DNA from: Verrucomicrobiota bacterium
Lineage (GTDB): Bacteria; Verrucomicrobiota; Verrucomicrobiia; Verrucomicrobiales; Verrucomicrobiaceae
DNA: 64,000 nt
NCBI GenBank assembly: GCA_017301975.1
Contig: JAFLEI010000007.1
Span: forward strand, 124,001 to 188,000
Reading direction: 5' to 3'
Shown here: piece after piece, positions 1 to 8,124 of the stretch
How the letters are laid out: each line of letters opens with the position of its first letter
Position numbering within the stretch: the first letter of the stretch is position 1
The notes under the pieces: model-generated
Told to the model about the DNA's origin: nothing
The model's database searches: none
The model's input: only the letters and a program-made list of their open reading frames with translations
Position numbers and translations under genes: made by a program

Positions 1-356
1 GCATCCCGCATCATGATGGGATTGCTGGTGCCCCATTTGTTGCCGGTGAAGAGGCGGGTGGTGACGTAGTAAACGTCCGCCTTGAACGGGGACTCAAAGC
101 CGTACTTCCAGCCTTTGAGCGTGGAGAGGATGGGGATGTTTTCCGTGCTCAGCGTGTGCTTGCCGGGGCCGAAGGTGTCGCCGTATTCCCCGAGATACAC
201 AAACTGGGCGATCTGCGATTCGCGCACGATGAGCTGAGCGCCGCGCTTGATTTCCTTGTCCTCGTCCGGAAAGCGCCATGAGAGCGTGTCGCGTGAGTCG
301 TCCGTCCATTGGATGATTTCCAAGAACTGTCCTTTGAGGTAATCCATCAGGCCCAT
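1..356 (-). CDS. SPFH/virion-core-like protein, C-terminus cut by window edge
   Basis: The minus strand reads an open frame from an ATG at 356 to the window edge (118 codons, no stop). It begins MGLMDYLKGQFLEIIQW and continues with a stretch rich in beta-strand patterns that mentions a 'GEYGDTFGPGKHTLSTEN' segment. This is the usual start of the SPFH-domain 'virion core protein' family (YdjI-like), in which an N-terminal Band-7/SPFH domain is often followed by a zinc-ribbon tail. The tail lies outside the window. The family is thought to form membrane-associated assemblies; its exact role is not established. About 178 bases separate it from the next gene upstream, and nothing convincing lies there apart from a GC-rich palindrome at 502-518. 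Confidence 0.75.
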   Translation of the reverse strand, partial: MGLMDYLKGQFLEIIQWTDDSRDTLSWRFPDEDKEIKRGAQLIVRESQIAQFVYLGEYGDTFGPGKHTLSTENIPILSTLKGWKYGFESPFKADVYYVTTRLFTGNKWGTSNPIMMRD

Positions 357-534
357 GATCGTATGAAAGGTGAGTGTTTGCGGTGTGTCTGGCAGGGAAC
401 GAGGACGATACTAAAGAGCGTCTTTCCTTTTGGCGAGTGCAATTCTGCGCCTCCGTTTGTAAAGCTCGCCTTCCGAACGTCTGACAGAAACCGTTTCGTT
501 GGCCGCCGGTGCGGCGGCTCGCCGCAGCGTCTCA

Positions 535-1122
535 TCATCCATCCACAACCTTAAGATCGATTTTCTCGCCATCTGGATCATCGCGAATCTGCCGCGCCAG
601 GTCTGCATGAAAGCGAATGACCTGGTCGGCATGCACAGGCTTCAGTGAAGTGCCTGCACCGGACTCCTTGAAAACAAAGGGTGGATATGCCAGCAACAGC
701 TGGCCGGGCTGCATGGCATGCTCCAAACCGATGTTGAGAAATCCCTCAATATCCTCACCGATCCGCTCAAAAAAATCATCGAGGCTGTCTGCGAGCAGTT
801 CCACGTCTCCGGTCTCCGCCGACAATCTAAAAACCCTCTCCTCCCGAAGCAGAAACTGGTCTCCGAGCTGATCCTCCGCAAATGGGATGTCCGTGACACG
901 AACGACCTCATAAAGAGTATGAAACGCATTTGGTCCATCCATTGCCTCCCGAAACGAATGCCACCCGGGCTTAAACACAGCGCCTCGCACGTGAAGCGCG
1001 CCGTTGTGAAGAATAAAGCCGTTGCTTTCAGTGAGAACACGTAAAAGAGCCGGAGGCAGTTCTCCCAAGATCTCCTCATCGTCCACGTTTTCGCCTCGGT
1101 AAGTGATGCCAGAAATGTTCAT
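535..1122 (-). CDS. SUKH/SMI1-KNR4-like protein
   Basis: A 195-residue protein whose pattern resembles the SMI1/KNR4 (SUKH) superfamily: an early 'ELPPALLRVLTESNGF' stretch, a central Trp/Phe-rich region, and an acidic C-terminal half with 'ADSLDDFFERI'. SUKH proteins are commonly immunity proteins against secreted nuclease or deaminase toxins, but no toxin gene is seen beside it, so that role is not supported here. I placed the start at the ATG at 1122 because the 17 residues added by the ATG at 1173 do not look like the family. Neither start has a ribosome binding site. The family call is by eye from the overall pattern and is moderate. Confidence 0.6.
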   Translation of the reverse strand: MNISGITYRGENVDDEEILGELPPALLRVLTESNGFILHNGALHVRGAVFKPGWHSFREAMDGPNAFHTLYEVVRVTDIPFAEDQLGDQFLLREERVFRLSAETGDVELLADSLDDFFERIGEDIEGFLNIGLEHAMQPGQLLLAYPPFVFKESGAGTSLKPVHADQVIRFHADLARQIRDDPDGEKIDLKVVDG

Positions 1123-1233
1123 GCGCTCAAAAGTTACCTGACAGGTATATCGAAAAAGTAAAGCATCCCTCATTGCTCGCTGAGCGCTTTGCCGATTGAT
1201 TCCTTAAATCACTGGTTCAAATTGATATTTCAT

Positions 1234-3201
1234 ATGTCCCTTGCCGATCAACTCCAAGCCGCCGCCTCTTCCGGGCAACTCCTCGCCGCCAGCTATGACA
1301 ACATCCGCGCCTTGCTCGCGGCCAGCGATAATCCGCTCTACCGCGCCAGCATCGAGGAACTCGCCACCGCAGGCCAGTGGGCGGAGCTGAACGACCGTTT
1401 CTTCCAGGCGCTCAAATTTGGCACCGGCGGTCTGCGCGGCCGCACGGTGGGCAAGATCGTCACGAAGGCGGAGCGCGGCAGCGCCCCTGAAGACCAGCGC
1501 CCGGAGCACCCCTGCGTGGGCACGAACGCGATGAACTTCTACAACGTCAGCCGCGCCACCCGCGGGCTGGTGACCTACCTGAAAAACTTCCGCGCCAATG
1601 CGAAGCTCAGCGGCAAGCCGAGCCTGGTCTTTGCGCACGACACCCGCCACTTCTCGGCGGAGTTCGCGAAGTTCTGCGCGCAGATCGCCATGGATCATGG
1701 GGCGAATGTGTACCTCTTTGACTACTGCCGCGCCACCCCTGAGATGTCCTTTGCCGTGCGTCAGCTCCGTGCGGATGCCGGGGTGATGATCACTGCCTCG
1801 CACAACCCGGCGCATGACAACGGCTACAAGGTGAATTTCAACGACGGCGCCGGCATCGTGGAGCCCCACGCCACCGGCATCATCAAAGAAGTGAACGCCA
1901 TCAAGGGCGAGGAATACACCGCGCTGCCGGAGGCCGAGCGCGGCACGCTCACCACCCTGGCCGATGACATGGACCAGCAGTATCTCGCCCGCGTGGAAAC
2001 CATGATGCTGCAGCCCGAACTGCTGAAGAAGGAGGAGGCGAAGAAGCTCAAAATCGTCTTCACCGCCCTGCACGGCGCTGGTGGCGTCCTCGTCCCCGTG
2101 CTGCTGAAAAAGCTGGGCTTCAATTTCCTCACCGTGCCCGAGCAGGACGTGCGGGACGGCCGCTTCCCCACCGTGAAGTCCCCGAATCCGGAAAACGCCT
2201 CCGCCCTGCAGATGGCGGTGGATCTGGCGAACAAGGAAGGCGCGGACATCATCATCGGCACGGACCCCGACTGCGACCGCATGGGCGTGGGTGTGCGCAA
2301 TGCCGCTGGCGAAATGGTGCTGCTCACTGGCAATCAGGTCGGCTCCCTCATGGCCTGGTACCGCACCAAGACGATGTTTGACCTCGGCATCCTCACCGCT
2401 GAAAACAAGAGCCATGCCGTGCTGCTGAAGACCTTCGTCACCAGCCCGCTGCAGGACGCGATCGCCGCGAAGTTTGGCATCAACTGCGTCAACACGCTCA
2501 CCGGTTTCAAATGGATCAGCGCCAAGCTTTCCAAATACGAAGCCGCGCTGCCTGCGGACATCCAGGCCCGCTACCGCGACCTGAACAACGTGGAGAGCCG
2601 CAACGCACGCCTGAAGCACAGCAAGTTCCTCGTCTTCGGCGGGGAGGAAAGCTACGGCTACATGGGCGATGACTTCAGCCGCGACAAAGACGGCAACGGC
2701 GCCGTGGTCATGTTTGCCGAACTCGCCGCCTACGCCGCCAGCCTGGGTCTCACCGTCGCCGGTTTGCTGGACCAGGTGTACTGCGAAGTGGGCTACTTCC
2801 TGGAGCGCAACGAGAGCAAGGTCTTCGAAGGCGCCAGCGGTGCCGCGCAGATCGCCAAGCTGGCCGACAGCTACGGCAGCAATCCGCCGAAGGAGGTGGA
2901 TGGCTCCGCCGTCATCAAGGTGCGCGATTTCCGCAAGGATGAGATCACCGACGAAGAAGGCGACGTGGTGCTGAAGGAGAAGATGCTCTTTGTGGACCTG
3001 GCCGATGGCCGCAGCTTTGCCGTGCGCCCCTCCGGCACGGAGCCGAAGATCAAGTACTACATGTTTGGCCGCAGCGTCCCTGCTGCAGGCCAGACTCTCA
3101 GCGCCGAAGAACTCACCGCTGCGAAGGCCAAGGTCACCGCAGGCCTCGCCAGCATGTGGTCCTGGCTGGACAAGGACATCGACGCGCGTCTGGCCTCATA
3201 A
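1234..3201 (+). CDS. phospho-sugar mutase (phosphoglucomutase/phosphomannomutase)
   Basis: A 655-residue enzyme of the alpha-D-phosphohexomutase family, which moves a phosphate between the 1 and 6 positions of a hexose (glucose-1-P to glucose-6-P or the mannose equivalents). All four signature regions are present: the phosphoserine loop TASHNP near residues 187-192, the metal loop DPDCDR near 344, the sugar-binding loop GGEESYG near 469, and the phosphate-binding loop RPSGTEPK near 599. The length matches the long PgcA-like subgroup. The ATG at 1234 is preferred over the upstream TTG at 1189, since the extra residues do not fit the family. No Shine-Dalgarno sequence is visible. It stands alone and is followed by a 12-bp hairpin at 3236-3264. 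Confidence 0.9.
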   Translation: MSLADQLQAAASSGQLLAASYDNIRALLAASDNPLYRASIEELATAGQWAELNDRFFQALKFGTGGLRGRTVGKIVTKAERGSAPEDQRPEHPCVGTNAMNFYNVSRATRGLVTYLKNFRANAKLSGKPSLVFAHDTRHFSAEFAKFCAQIAMDHGANVYLFDYCRATPEMSFAVRQLRADAGVMITASHNPAHDNGYKVNFNDGAGIVEPHATGIIKEVNAIKGEEYTALPEAERGTLTTLADDMDQQYLARVETMMLQPELLKKEEAKKLKIVFTALHGAGGVLVPVLLKKLGFNFLTVPEQDVRDGRFPTVKSPNPENASALQMAVDLANKEGADIIIGTDPDCDRMGVGVRNAAGEMVLLTGNQVGSLMAWYRTKTMFDLGILTAENKSHAVLLKTFVTSPLQDAIAAKFGINCVNTLTGFKWISAKLSKYEAALPADIQARYRDLNNVESRNARLKHSKFLVFGGEESYGYMGDDFSRDKDGNGAVVMFAELAAYAASLGLTVAGLLDQVYCEVGYFLERNESKVFEGASGAAQIAKLADSYGSNPPKEVDGSAVIKVRDFRKDEITDEEGDVVLKEKMLFVDLADGRSFAVRPSGTEPKIKYYMFGRSVPAAGQTLSAEELTAAKAKVTAGLASMWSWLDKDIDARLAS

Positions 3202-3235
3202 AGGGCGGAGTGCACGACAGATTCGAAGAAATGGC

Positions 3236-3264
3236 AATGCGGCTGAACAAACTTCAGCCGCATT
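3236..3264 (+). terminator. hairpin after the mutase gene
   Basis: Perfect 12-bp stem AATGCGGCTGAA / TTCAGCCGCATT with a 5-base loop, 34 bases after the stop codon. There is no clear U-tract, so it may end transcription only weakly or protect the 3' end. Confidence 0.5.
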
Positions 3265-3348
3265 CGTCTATCCAGTTGCGATCTCATTCCAGAGAGATGG
3301 AGGGCCGGAAATTGCGGCTTGAAGTTCTCAGGAAGTTAAGAACTATTA

Positions 3349-4332
3349 ATGATTATGAATTCTCGAACCACTCACAGGGGGCTTCTCCACTCATTTGGAT
3401 TGGGCTGGTATGCCGCCATCGTCATTGTTTCGACGGCTTCAGCGCAGGCGCAGCAGCAGCGCTACTATCCGCCTCCTCAGGGTTACCCGCAGCCGCAGGG
3501 TGGTTATCCGCAGCAGTATTCTGCTCCGCAGGGCTACCAGCAGGCACCGCAGGGCTATGGCTATCCACAGCAGCAGCCCCAGCCGCAGTATGAAAGCCCG
3601 CTGCAGTTTCTGCCGAAGTTTGGCCAGCGCATGAGTGAGATGGCCCGCCGCCTTTTCTACGGCAAGGACCCCACGGGCTACGACAACCCACCGCAGGGCT
3701 ACGGTCAAAACGGAGGCGGCTACAGCCTGGACTCCACGCCGCGCCCGCAGGCAGCTCCCACGTACCCGCAGCAGTCTCCGCAGGGCTACCCGATGCCTGG
3801 CTCGGGCTATGCCCAGCCGCAGCCCGGCTATCAATACCCTCCGCAGCAGCAGCAACAGCCCCAGAGCCAGCCGCGCTACAACTACCCACCGCAGCAGACC
3901 GCCCCGCAGGGCACGCAGCAGCCAGCGCCTGCGCCTTCCAGCAAAGGCAAGACTCCCGCGCCGCAGCCGCAGAGCAAATCCTCCGGCAGCACGCACAAAT
4001 ACACCCCGCCCAAGGTCGAGGATTCTCCTCCGTCTCCGAAGAAGTCGTCCAAGACCGCCACGGTGACGCCCAAAAAGGAATCCAAGCCGGACGCACCGCC
4101 GCCCACGCAGGCGCCGACCACCCGGCGGTCTGAAACCACGCCCAAGGAATTTCCCAGCACCACCTCCAGCAGCAGCGGCGCATCGGGGTCGTTTCTGAAA
4201 GGCAAGAAAACTGCCAAGCCCGGGCGTGTGATCAGTCCGTATCCGCCGTACAAGGAGCTCGACATCACCGGGCTCGAAAGCGGCTCGCTGGCGCTGGATC
4301 CCACCACCCAGAAGGTCTTCGAAGTACCTTGA
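3349..4332 (+). CDS. Pro/Gln/Tyr-rich exported low-complexity protein
   Basis: A 327-residue protein with a probable signal peptide (hydrophobic run 'WYAAIVIVSTASA', cleavage near residue 34). From there to about residue 190 it is made of short Gly-Tyr-Pro-Gln-Gln type units, then a Lys/Pro/Ser/Thr-rich segment, and it ends with a more ordinary sequence, 'YPPYKELDITGLESGSLA'. I do not recognise a family. The low-complexity body suggests a cell-envelope linker, matrix or surface protein. The ending looks conserved in kind and may be the functional part. It precedes rpoN in the same direction, but a strong hairpin at 4364-4394 separates them, so they are probably not one operon. Confidence 0.75.
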   Translation: MIMNSRTTHRGLLHSFGLGWYAAIVIVSTASAQAQQQRYYPPPQGYPQPQGGYPQQYSAPQGYQQAPQGYGYPQQQPQPQYESPLQFLPKFGQRMSEMARRLFYGKDPTGYDNPPQGYGQNGGGYSLDSTPRPQAAPTYPQQSPQGYPMPGSGYAQPQPGYQYPPQQQQQPQSQPRYNYPPQQTAPQGTQQPAPAPSSKGKTPAPQPQSKSSGSTHKYTPPKVEDSPPSPKKSSKTATVTPKKESKPDAPPPTQAPTTRRSETTPKEFPSTTSSSSGASGSFLKGKKTAKPGRVISPYPPYKELDITGLESGSLALDPTTQKVFEVP

Positions 4333-4363
4333 GGTTTTAAGGCGCTTCCCCGGCTGCTCCTGG

Positions 4364-4394
4364 AAATCCCGGTAACAACCGGGATTTCTGTTTC
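4364..4394 (+). terminator. rho-independent-like terminator
   Basis: Perfect 10-bp stem AAATCCCGGT / ACCGGGATTT with an AACA tetraloop, followed by CTGTTTC. It lies 31 bases after the stop of the Pro/Gln-rich gene and about 110 bases before rpoN. Confidence 0.7.
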
Positions 4395-4500
4395 TATGCC
4401 AGCAGCGGCTCTTTTGCCGATTTTGAAAATAAATGGCATGATGGCCTGATGTTTGCTTGCTAAAAGGTATGGACGGCGCTTGGCTGTCTTCCAACCATTC

Positions 4501-5919
4501 ATGGCCGACCACGGACTCCAGCAGTTACAGACTCAAAAGCTCGCCATCGGGCCTCAGATGCAGCAGAGCTTGCAGATCTTGCAAGCCCCCACCCTGGAGC
4601 TGAGGCAGATCATCCAGCAGGAGGTCGAAATCAACCCGGTGCTCGAACTCGAAGCGCCGGAGACTTCCCTCCAGGACGCCATCCCGGATGATCCCGACGA
4701 CCGCAGCGTGGATGACAGCGACATCGACGCCCTGACCCAGATGGACGACGAATGGCGCGAGTACTGGCAGCAGAGCCGCCAGCAGACCGCCACCCGCCGC
4801 AGCGACGACCAGGAGCGCTGGCAGTTCCTCATGGACTCCATCGTGGCGCCCACCACGCTGCAGGAGCATCTGCTCTCCCAGCTTCACACCTCAGACGCCA
4901 AGGCCTCCCTCGCCCCGCAGGTGGAGTTCCTCATTGGCAATCTGGATGATCGCGGCTTTCTCAACACCCGCATCGATGATCTGAGCCTGAACCATGGCAT
5001 CCCCATCGACACCCTGATCACCGCCAAAAAGCTGCTGCAGAGCTTTGACCCCGTGGGCGTCGGCTCAGAAGACCTGCGCGAATGCCTGCTGGTGCAGCTC
5101 GAGCGCCTTGGCAAAAAGCAGAGCCTCGCATGGCGGCTGGTCGATCAATACATCGACGACCTCGCCAACAAGCGTTACCCCATTCTCGCCCGCAAGCTCG
5201 GCGTGCCGCTGGAGCAGATCTCACGCGCCGCAGACTTCATCAGCACGCTCGATCCGCGCCCCGCGCAACGCTTTGCCGTTTCCTCCAACAACTACGTCAC
5301 GCCGGATGTCGTGGTCGAACGCCAGGGCCGCGAATGGGTGGCCGTCATGACCAATGACGACCTGCCGCACCTGCGCATCAGCAACACCTACAAGGACCTG
5401 CTCAGCGCGCCCGGCAACAACGGCGAGGTGCGCAACTACGTGCGCGACAAGATCCGCAGCGGCAAGTTCCTCATCCGCTCCATCCACCAGCGCCAGCAGA
5501 CGATCCACCGCATCGCCACGCAGATCCTCAAGTATCAGCGCGAGTTTTTGGAGAAGGGCACCAACTTCCTGCGCCCGCTCAACATGGCCACCGTGGCGGA
5601 TGAAGTCGGGGTGCACGAGACCACCGTCAGCCGCGCCATCGCCGGCAAGTACATCGCCACGCCGCATGGCGTGTTTGACATGAAGTTCTTCTTCTCCCAC
5701 GGCGTGAAGACCGAGTCCGGTGATGACCTCAGCAACACCAGCGTCAAGAACGCCATCGCCGAACTCGTGAAAAACGAGCCCAAGCACAAGCCGCTGAGCG
5801 ACGACAAACTAGCCAAGCTCCTCGACGGCCAGGGCATCAAGGTGGCACGGAGAACGGTGGCGAAATACCGCGAAGCGCTGAACATCCTGCCAAGCCATTT
5901 GCGGAAGTCGTTTTCGTGA
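4501..5919 (+). CDS. rpoN: RNA polymerase sigma-54 factor
   Basis: A 472-residue sigma-54 factor. Region I is Gln/Leu-rich (about residues 1-50, 'QKLAIGPQMQQSLQILQ'), followed by an acidic region II, the core-binding domain, the helix-turn-helix with 'VADEVGVHETTVSRAI', and the C-terminal RpoN box ARRTVAKYRE that contacts the -24 promoter element. Sigma-54 holds RNA polymerase in a closed complex until an AAA+ activator opens it. The start ATG at 4501 begins region I directly; the longer frame adds 16 residues that do not fit. Sigma-54-type promoter sequences precede both ammonium transporter genes in this window, so this factor has visible likely targets. No ribosome binding site is seen. 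Confidence 0.95.
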   Translation: MADHGLQQLQTQKLAIGPQMQQSLQILQAPTLELRQIIQQEVEINPVLELEAPETSLQDAIPDDPDDRSVDDSDIDALTQMDDEWREYWQQSRQQTATRRSDDQERWQFLMDSIVAPTTLQEHLLSQLHTSDAKASLAPQVEFLIGNLDDRGFLNTRIDDLSLNHGIPIDTLITAKKLLQSFDPVGVGSEDLRECLLVQLERLGKKQSLAWRLVDQYIDDLANKRYPILARKLGVPLEQISRAADFISTLDPRPAQRFAVSSNNYVTPDVVVERQGREWVAVMTNDDLPHLRISNTYKDLLSAPGNNGEVRNYVRDKIRSGKFLIRSIHQRQQTIHRIATQILKYQREFLEKGTNFLRPLNMATVADEVGVHETTVSRAIAGKYIATPHGVFDMKFFFSHGVKTESGDDLSNTSVKNAIAELVKNEPKHKPLSDDKLAKLLDGQGIKVARRTVAKYREALNILPSHLRKSFS

Positions 5920-5980
5920 GCCGCTGCGCTCCACCGCTAACAAACCTGGCACCAAGGACCTCTCGCCGTCCCACCCTTTA

Positions 5981-6092
5981 TCGATGGCGGAGCCATCCCA
6001 GCCTGTAGCGAGGGGTTGAGCGAAGCGACACCCCTCGTAAGCACGCAGATCAATCCCTCTCAGGCCCATGCATCGCGTAGCGATGCCAGCAC
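5981..6092. repeat. left REP-like element, three palindromes
   Basis: A 112-bp element holding three palindromes in a row: GATGGC-n3-GCCATC (5984-5998), GAGGGGT...ACCCCTC (6010-6036) and CATCGC-GTA-GCGATG (6071-6085). An inverted, imperfect copy lies at 6701-6809 on the other side of the transposase gene. Stems are kept between copies, whereas the loop of the first palindrome differs. Confidence 0.85.
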
Positions 6093-6189
6093 TTGCGTCC
6101 CAATCCCGCCCTTCTCCATCTGTGGCGAAAGCTTGAGCACACGATGCGTCCATGTATCCTTTTCGGAACCACCACGGAGGCGGCACGCC

Positions 6190-6636
6190 ATGCCCAACAC
6201 CTACACCAGCCTGCATTACCACATCGTGTTCTCAACGAAAAACCGTACGCCGTGGATCTCGCGCGAATGGCGGCCGCGTTTGTTTGAATACCTCGGCGGC
6301 ACCTTGCGCGGCTTGGACGCGCATTCACACGAAGTTGGCGGAATGGCGGACCATGTGCATCTCGTCGTTTCGCTCAAGCCCACGCACACAATTTCCAAAG
6401 TGCTCCAGGAGTTGAAGAAGTCCTCCTCCGTATGGGCGCACGAAGAAATGCGTGTGCCGGACTTTGCCTGGCAGGACGGCTACGCGGCCTTCACGGTCAG
6501 CGCCTCGGTGCTCCCGGAGGTGATCGCATATGTGCATGATCAAGAAGAGCACCACCGTACGCGCAGCTTCCGGGAGGAGCTGGAAATCATGCTCAAAAAG
6601 TCCGACGTGAGTTTCGATCCAAAGTACTTGGATTGA
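6190..6636 (+). CDS. REP-associated tyrosine transposase (IS200-type Y1)
   Basis: A 148-residue HUH-superfamily Y1 transposase. The metal-binding HxH motif is at residues 55-57 (ADHVHLVV), and the probable catalytic tyrosine is Y114 in 'VIAYVHDQEEHH'. The length and the N-terminus 'LHYHIVFSTKNR' match the IS200/RAYT group. Such proteins nick and join single-stranded DNA at hairpins. The gene sits between two inverted 110-bp elements, each made of three palindromes, which is the usual layout for a domesticated RAYT and its REP/BIME sequences. The ATG at 6190 gives the standard N-terminus. It appears intact, since both motifs and full length are present. Confidence 0.9.
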   Translation: MPNTYTSLHYHIVFSTKNRTPWISREWRPRLFEYLGGTLRGLDAHSHEVGGMADHVHLVVSLKPTHTISKVLQELKKSSSVWAHEEMRVPDFAWQDGYAAFTVSASVLPEVIAYVHDQEEHHRTRSFREELEIMLKKSDVSFDPKYLD

Positions 6637-6700
6637 TGCGACGCTCAGAGCATGCAGGGGTTTGCGAACTGCGGGCCGTCATGGAGCGTTGGTATGCTTG

Positions 6701-6809
6701 TGCTGGCATCGCTACGCGATGCGAGGTATGAGGGGGATTTGTGCACGCTTACGAGGGGTGTCGCTTCGCTCAACCCCTCGCTACAAGCTGTGATGGCTAA
6801 CGCCATCGA
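6701..6809. repeat. right REP-like element, inverted copy
   Basis: Inverted copy of the element at 5981-6092. Read on the minus strand it gives the same series of palindromes: GATGGC-GTTA-GCCATC, GAGGGGT...ACCCCTC and CATCGC-GTA-GCGATG. The central 40 bases are identical between the copies, while the spacers have drifted. The region 6637-6919 otherwise holds no gene that I can support. Confidence 0.85.
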
Positions 6810-6919
6810 CCAGTGATCACTGCATAATCCACCGCGAAAGCACGATGCGCTGATCCCTGACCGCTCAGTGCGACCTTCACCTTCGGCTCCTGCCCAAGGC
6901 ACCGTCACCTTCCCTTTCC

Positions 6920-8056
6920 TCACACAAACCGCCGAGCGATCTCCGTGTAAAGCGCCAGCGCTTTTTCCACCTCGGCGCAGTCGACGTACTCCACTGCCGC
7001 GTGCGCTTGATCGATGCTGCCGGGGCCGAACAAAATCGTCGGGATGCCGAGGCGTGAGAACTTGCTGGCATCGCTGCCGAAGGGGACGCCGCTGACGCCG
7101 TTCTCGCGGCCCATCTCGTCGAGCAGGGTGCGGGCGAGCTGGACCACGGGCGCGTTTTCGTCCGTTTGAAACGGCCAGTCCTGCAGCATCGGCGTTTCCA
7201 TTTCAGCGAGCACATCGGGGTGCCGCTTCATCAGCGCATCCAGCAGCACCTGATAATGCGCCAGCACGTCCGGCACCTCCTCGCCGGGGAGCAGGCGGCG
7301 GTCGATCTCGATGACTGCTTCATCGGGAACAAAATTCACCTGCACGCCGCCGTGGATCACGCCCACATTGCAGGTGCCAGGCCCGAGCAGCGGATGCGTC
7401 ACCGCCTGCATGCGCTCATGGTCTTCGTTCAAGGCCAGCACGATGCGTGACATGGCGGTGATCGCATTGATTCCCAGATGCGGCTTGGAGCTGTGCGCCG
7501 CCTTGCCCTTGGTGCGGATGCGCCAGCGCAGCACGCCCTTGCTCGCGATCACGCATTTGAACTCCGTCGGCTCAGCCACCACGGCGGCGTCGGCCTTAAG
7601 CTCTTCGCAGAGTTTGACGACGCCGCGAAACGAATACTCCTCGTCCACCACCGCCGCCAGCCACACCTCGCAGGGGGGGCGGTCACCACTGGCGTGAATG
7701 TCCGCCACTGCATGCATCATCGCCGCCAGCCCCGCCTTGTCATCCACCGAGCCGCGCCCATGCAGCCTGCCGTCCTTCACCACCGGATCAAAAGGATCAA
7801 TCGTCATGCCCTTGATCGAGACGGTGTCCATGTGAGCTTCAAAGACGATCCGCCGCGAGGAGTCGCGCCCCGGCACGCGGGCGATCACATTGTTGCGCCC
7901 TGGAAACACCTCCTGTTCCCACACTTCCATGCCACGCTGTTCAAAGAAACGCCGCACGTAGGCCGCCACCTCCGCCTCGCCGGGACCGCCCTCATAGGAG
8001 GTGTTGATGCTGTTGATGCGGACGAGGTCGGCCAAGGTTTGCAGAACGGGAGACAT
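6920..8056 (-). CDS. M20 family metallopeptidase (ArgE/DapE-like)
   Basis: A 378-residue M20 peptidase or deacylase with two zinc sites. The ligands and catalytic residues are visible: HMDTV with H75 and D77, 'GRGSVDDKAGL' with bridging D105, and 'VDEEYS' with the base E139 and ligand E140. A late His lies in 'SIDQAHAAVEYVD'. The family includes acetylornithine deacetylase, succinyl-diaminopimelate desuccinylase and carboxypeptidases, and the exact substrate cannot be told from the sequence. No arginine or lysine biosynthesis genes lie beside it, which leaves a peptide or N-acyl amino-acid hydrolase open. It is read away from the next gene, with 68 bases between the two starts. Confidence 0.85.
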   Translation of the reverse strand: MSPVLQTLADLVRINSINTSYEGGPGEAEVAAYVRRFFEQRGMEVWEQEVFPGRNNVIARVPGRDSSRRIVFEAHMDTVSIKGMTIDPFDPVVKDGRLHGRGSVDDKAGLAAMMHAVADIHASGDRPPCEVWLAAVVDEEYSFRGVVKLCEELKADAAVVAEPTEFKCVIASKGVLRWRIRTKGKAAHSSKPHLGINAITAMSRIVLALNEDHERMQAVTHPLLGPGTCNVGVIHGGVQVNFVPDEAVIEIDRRLLPGEEVPDVLAHYQVLLDALMKRHPDVLAEMETPMLQDWPFQTDENAPVVQLARTLLDEMGRENGVSGVPFGSDASKFSRLGIPTILFGPGSIDQAHAAVEYVDCAEVEKALALYTEIARRFV

Positions 8057-8124
8057 CCCCCAAACTAGACGACTTCAATCCCACGGCAAGAAGGGCCGTC
8101 TTCTGGCCGTACTTTTGCTGTCTC

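Noticed and set aside
347-632. Small minus-strand frames of 63 and 73 codons between the SPFH and SUKH genes
   Set aside because: They overlap the end of the SUKH gene or the GC palindrome, show no family pattern, and lack any start signal.
6645-6923. Open frame of 92 codons across the right REP-like element
   Set aside because: Its sequence is the translation of the palindromic repeat, and the matching translation also occurs in the left copy. It is a by-product of the repeat.
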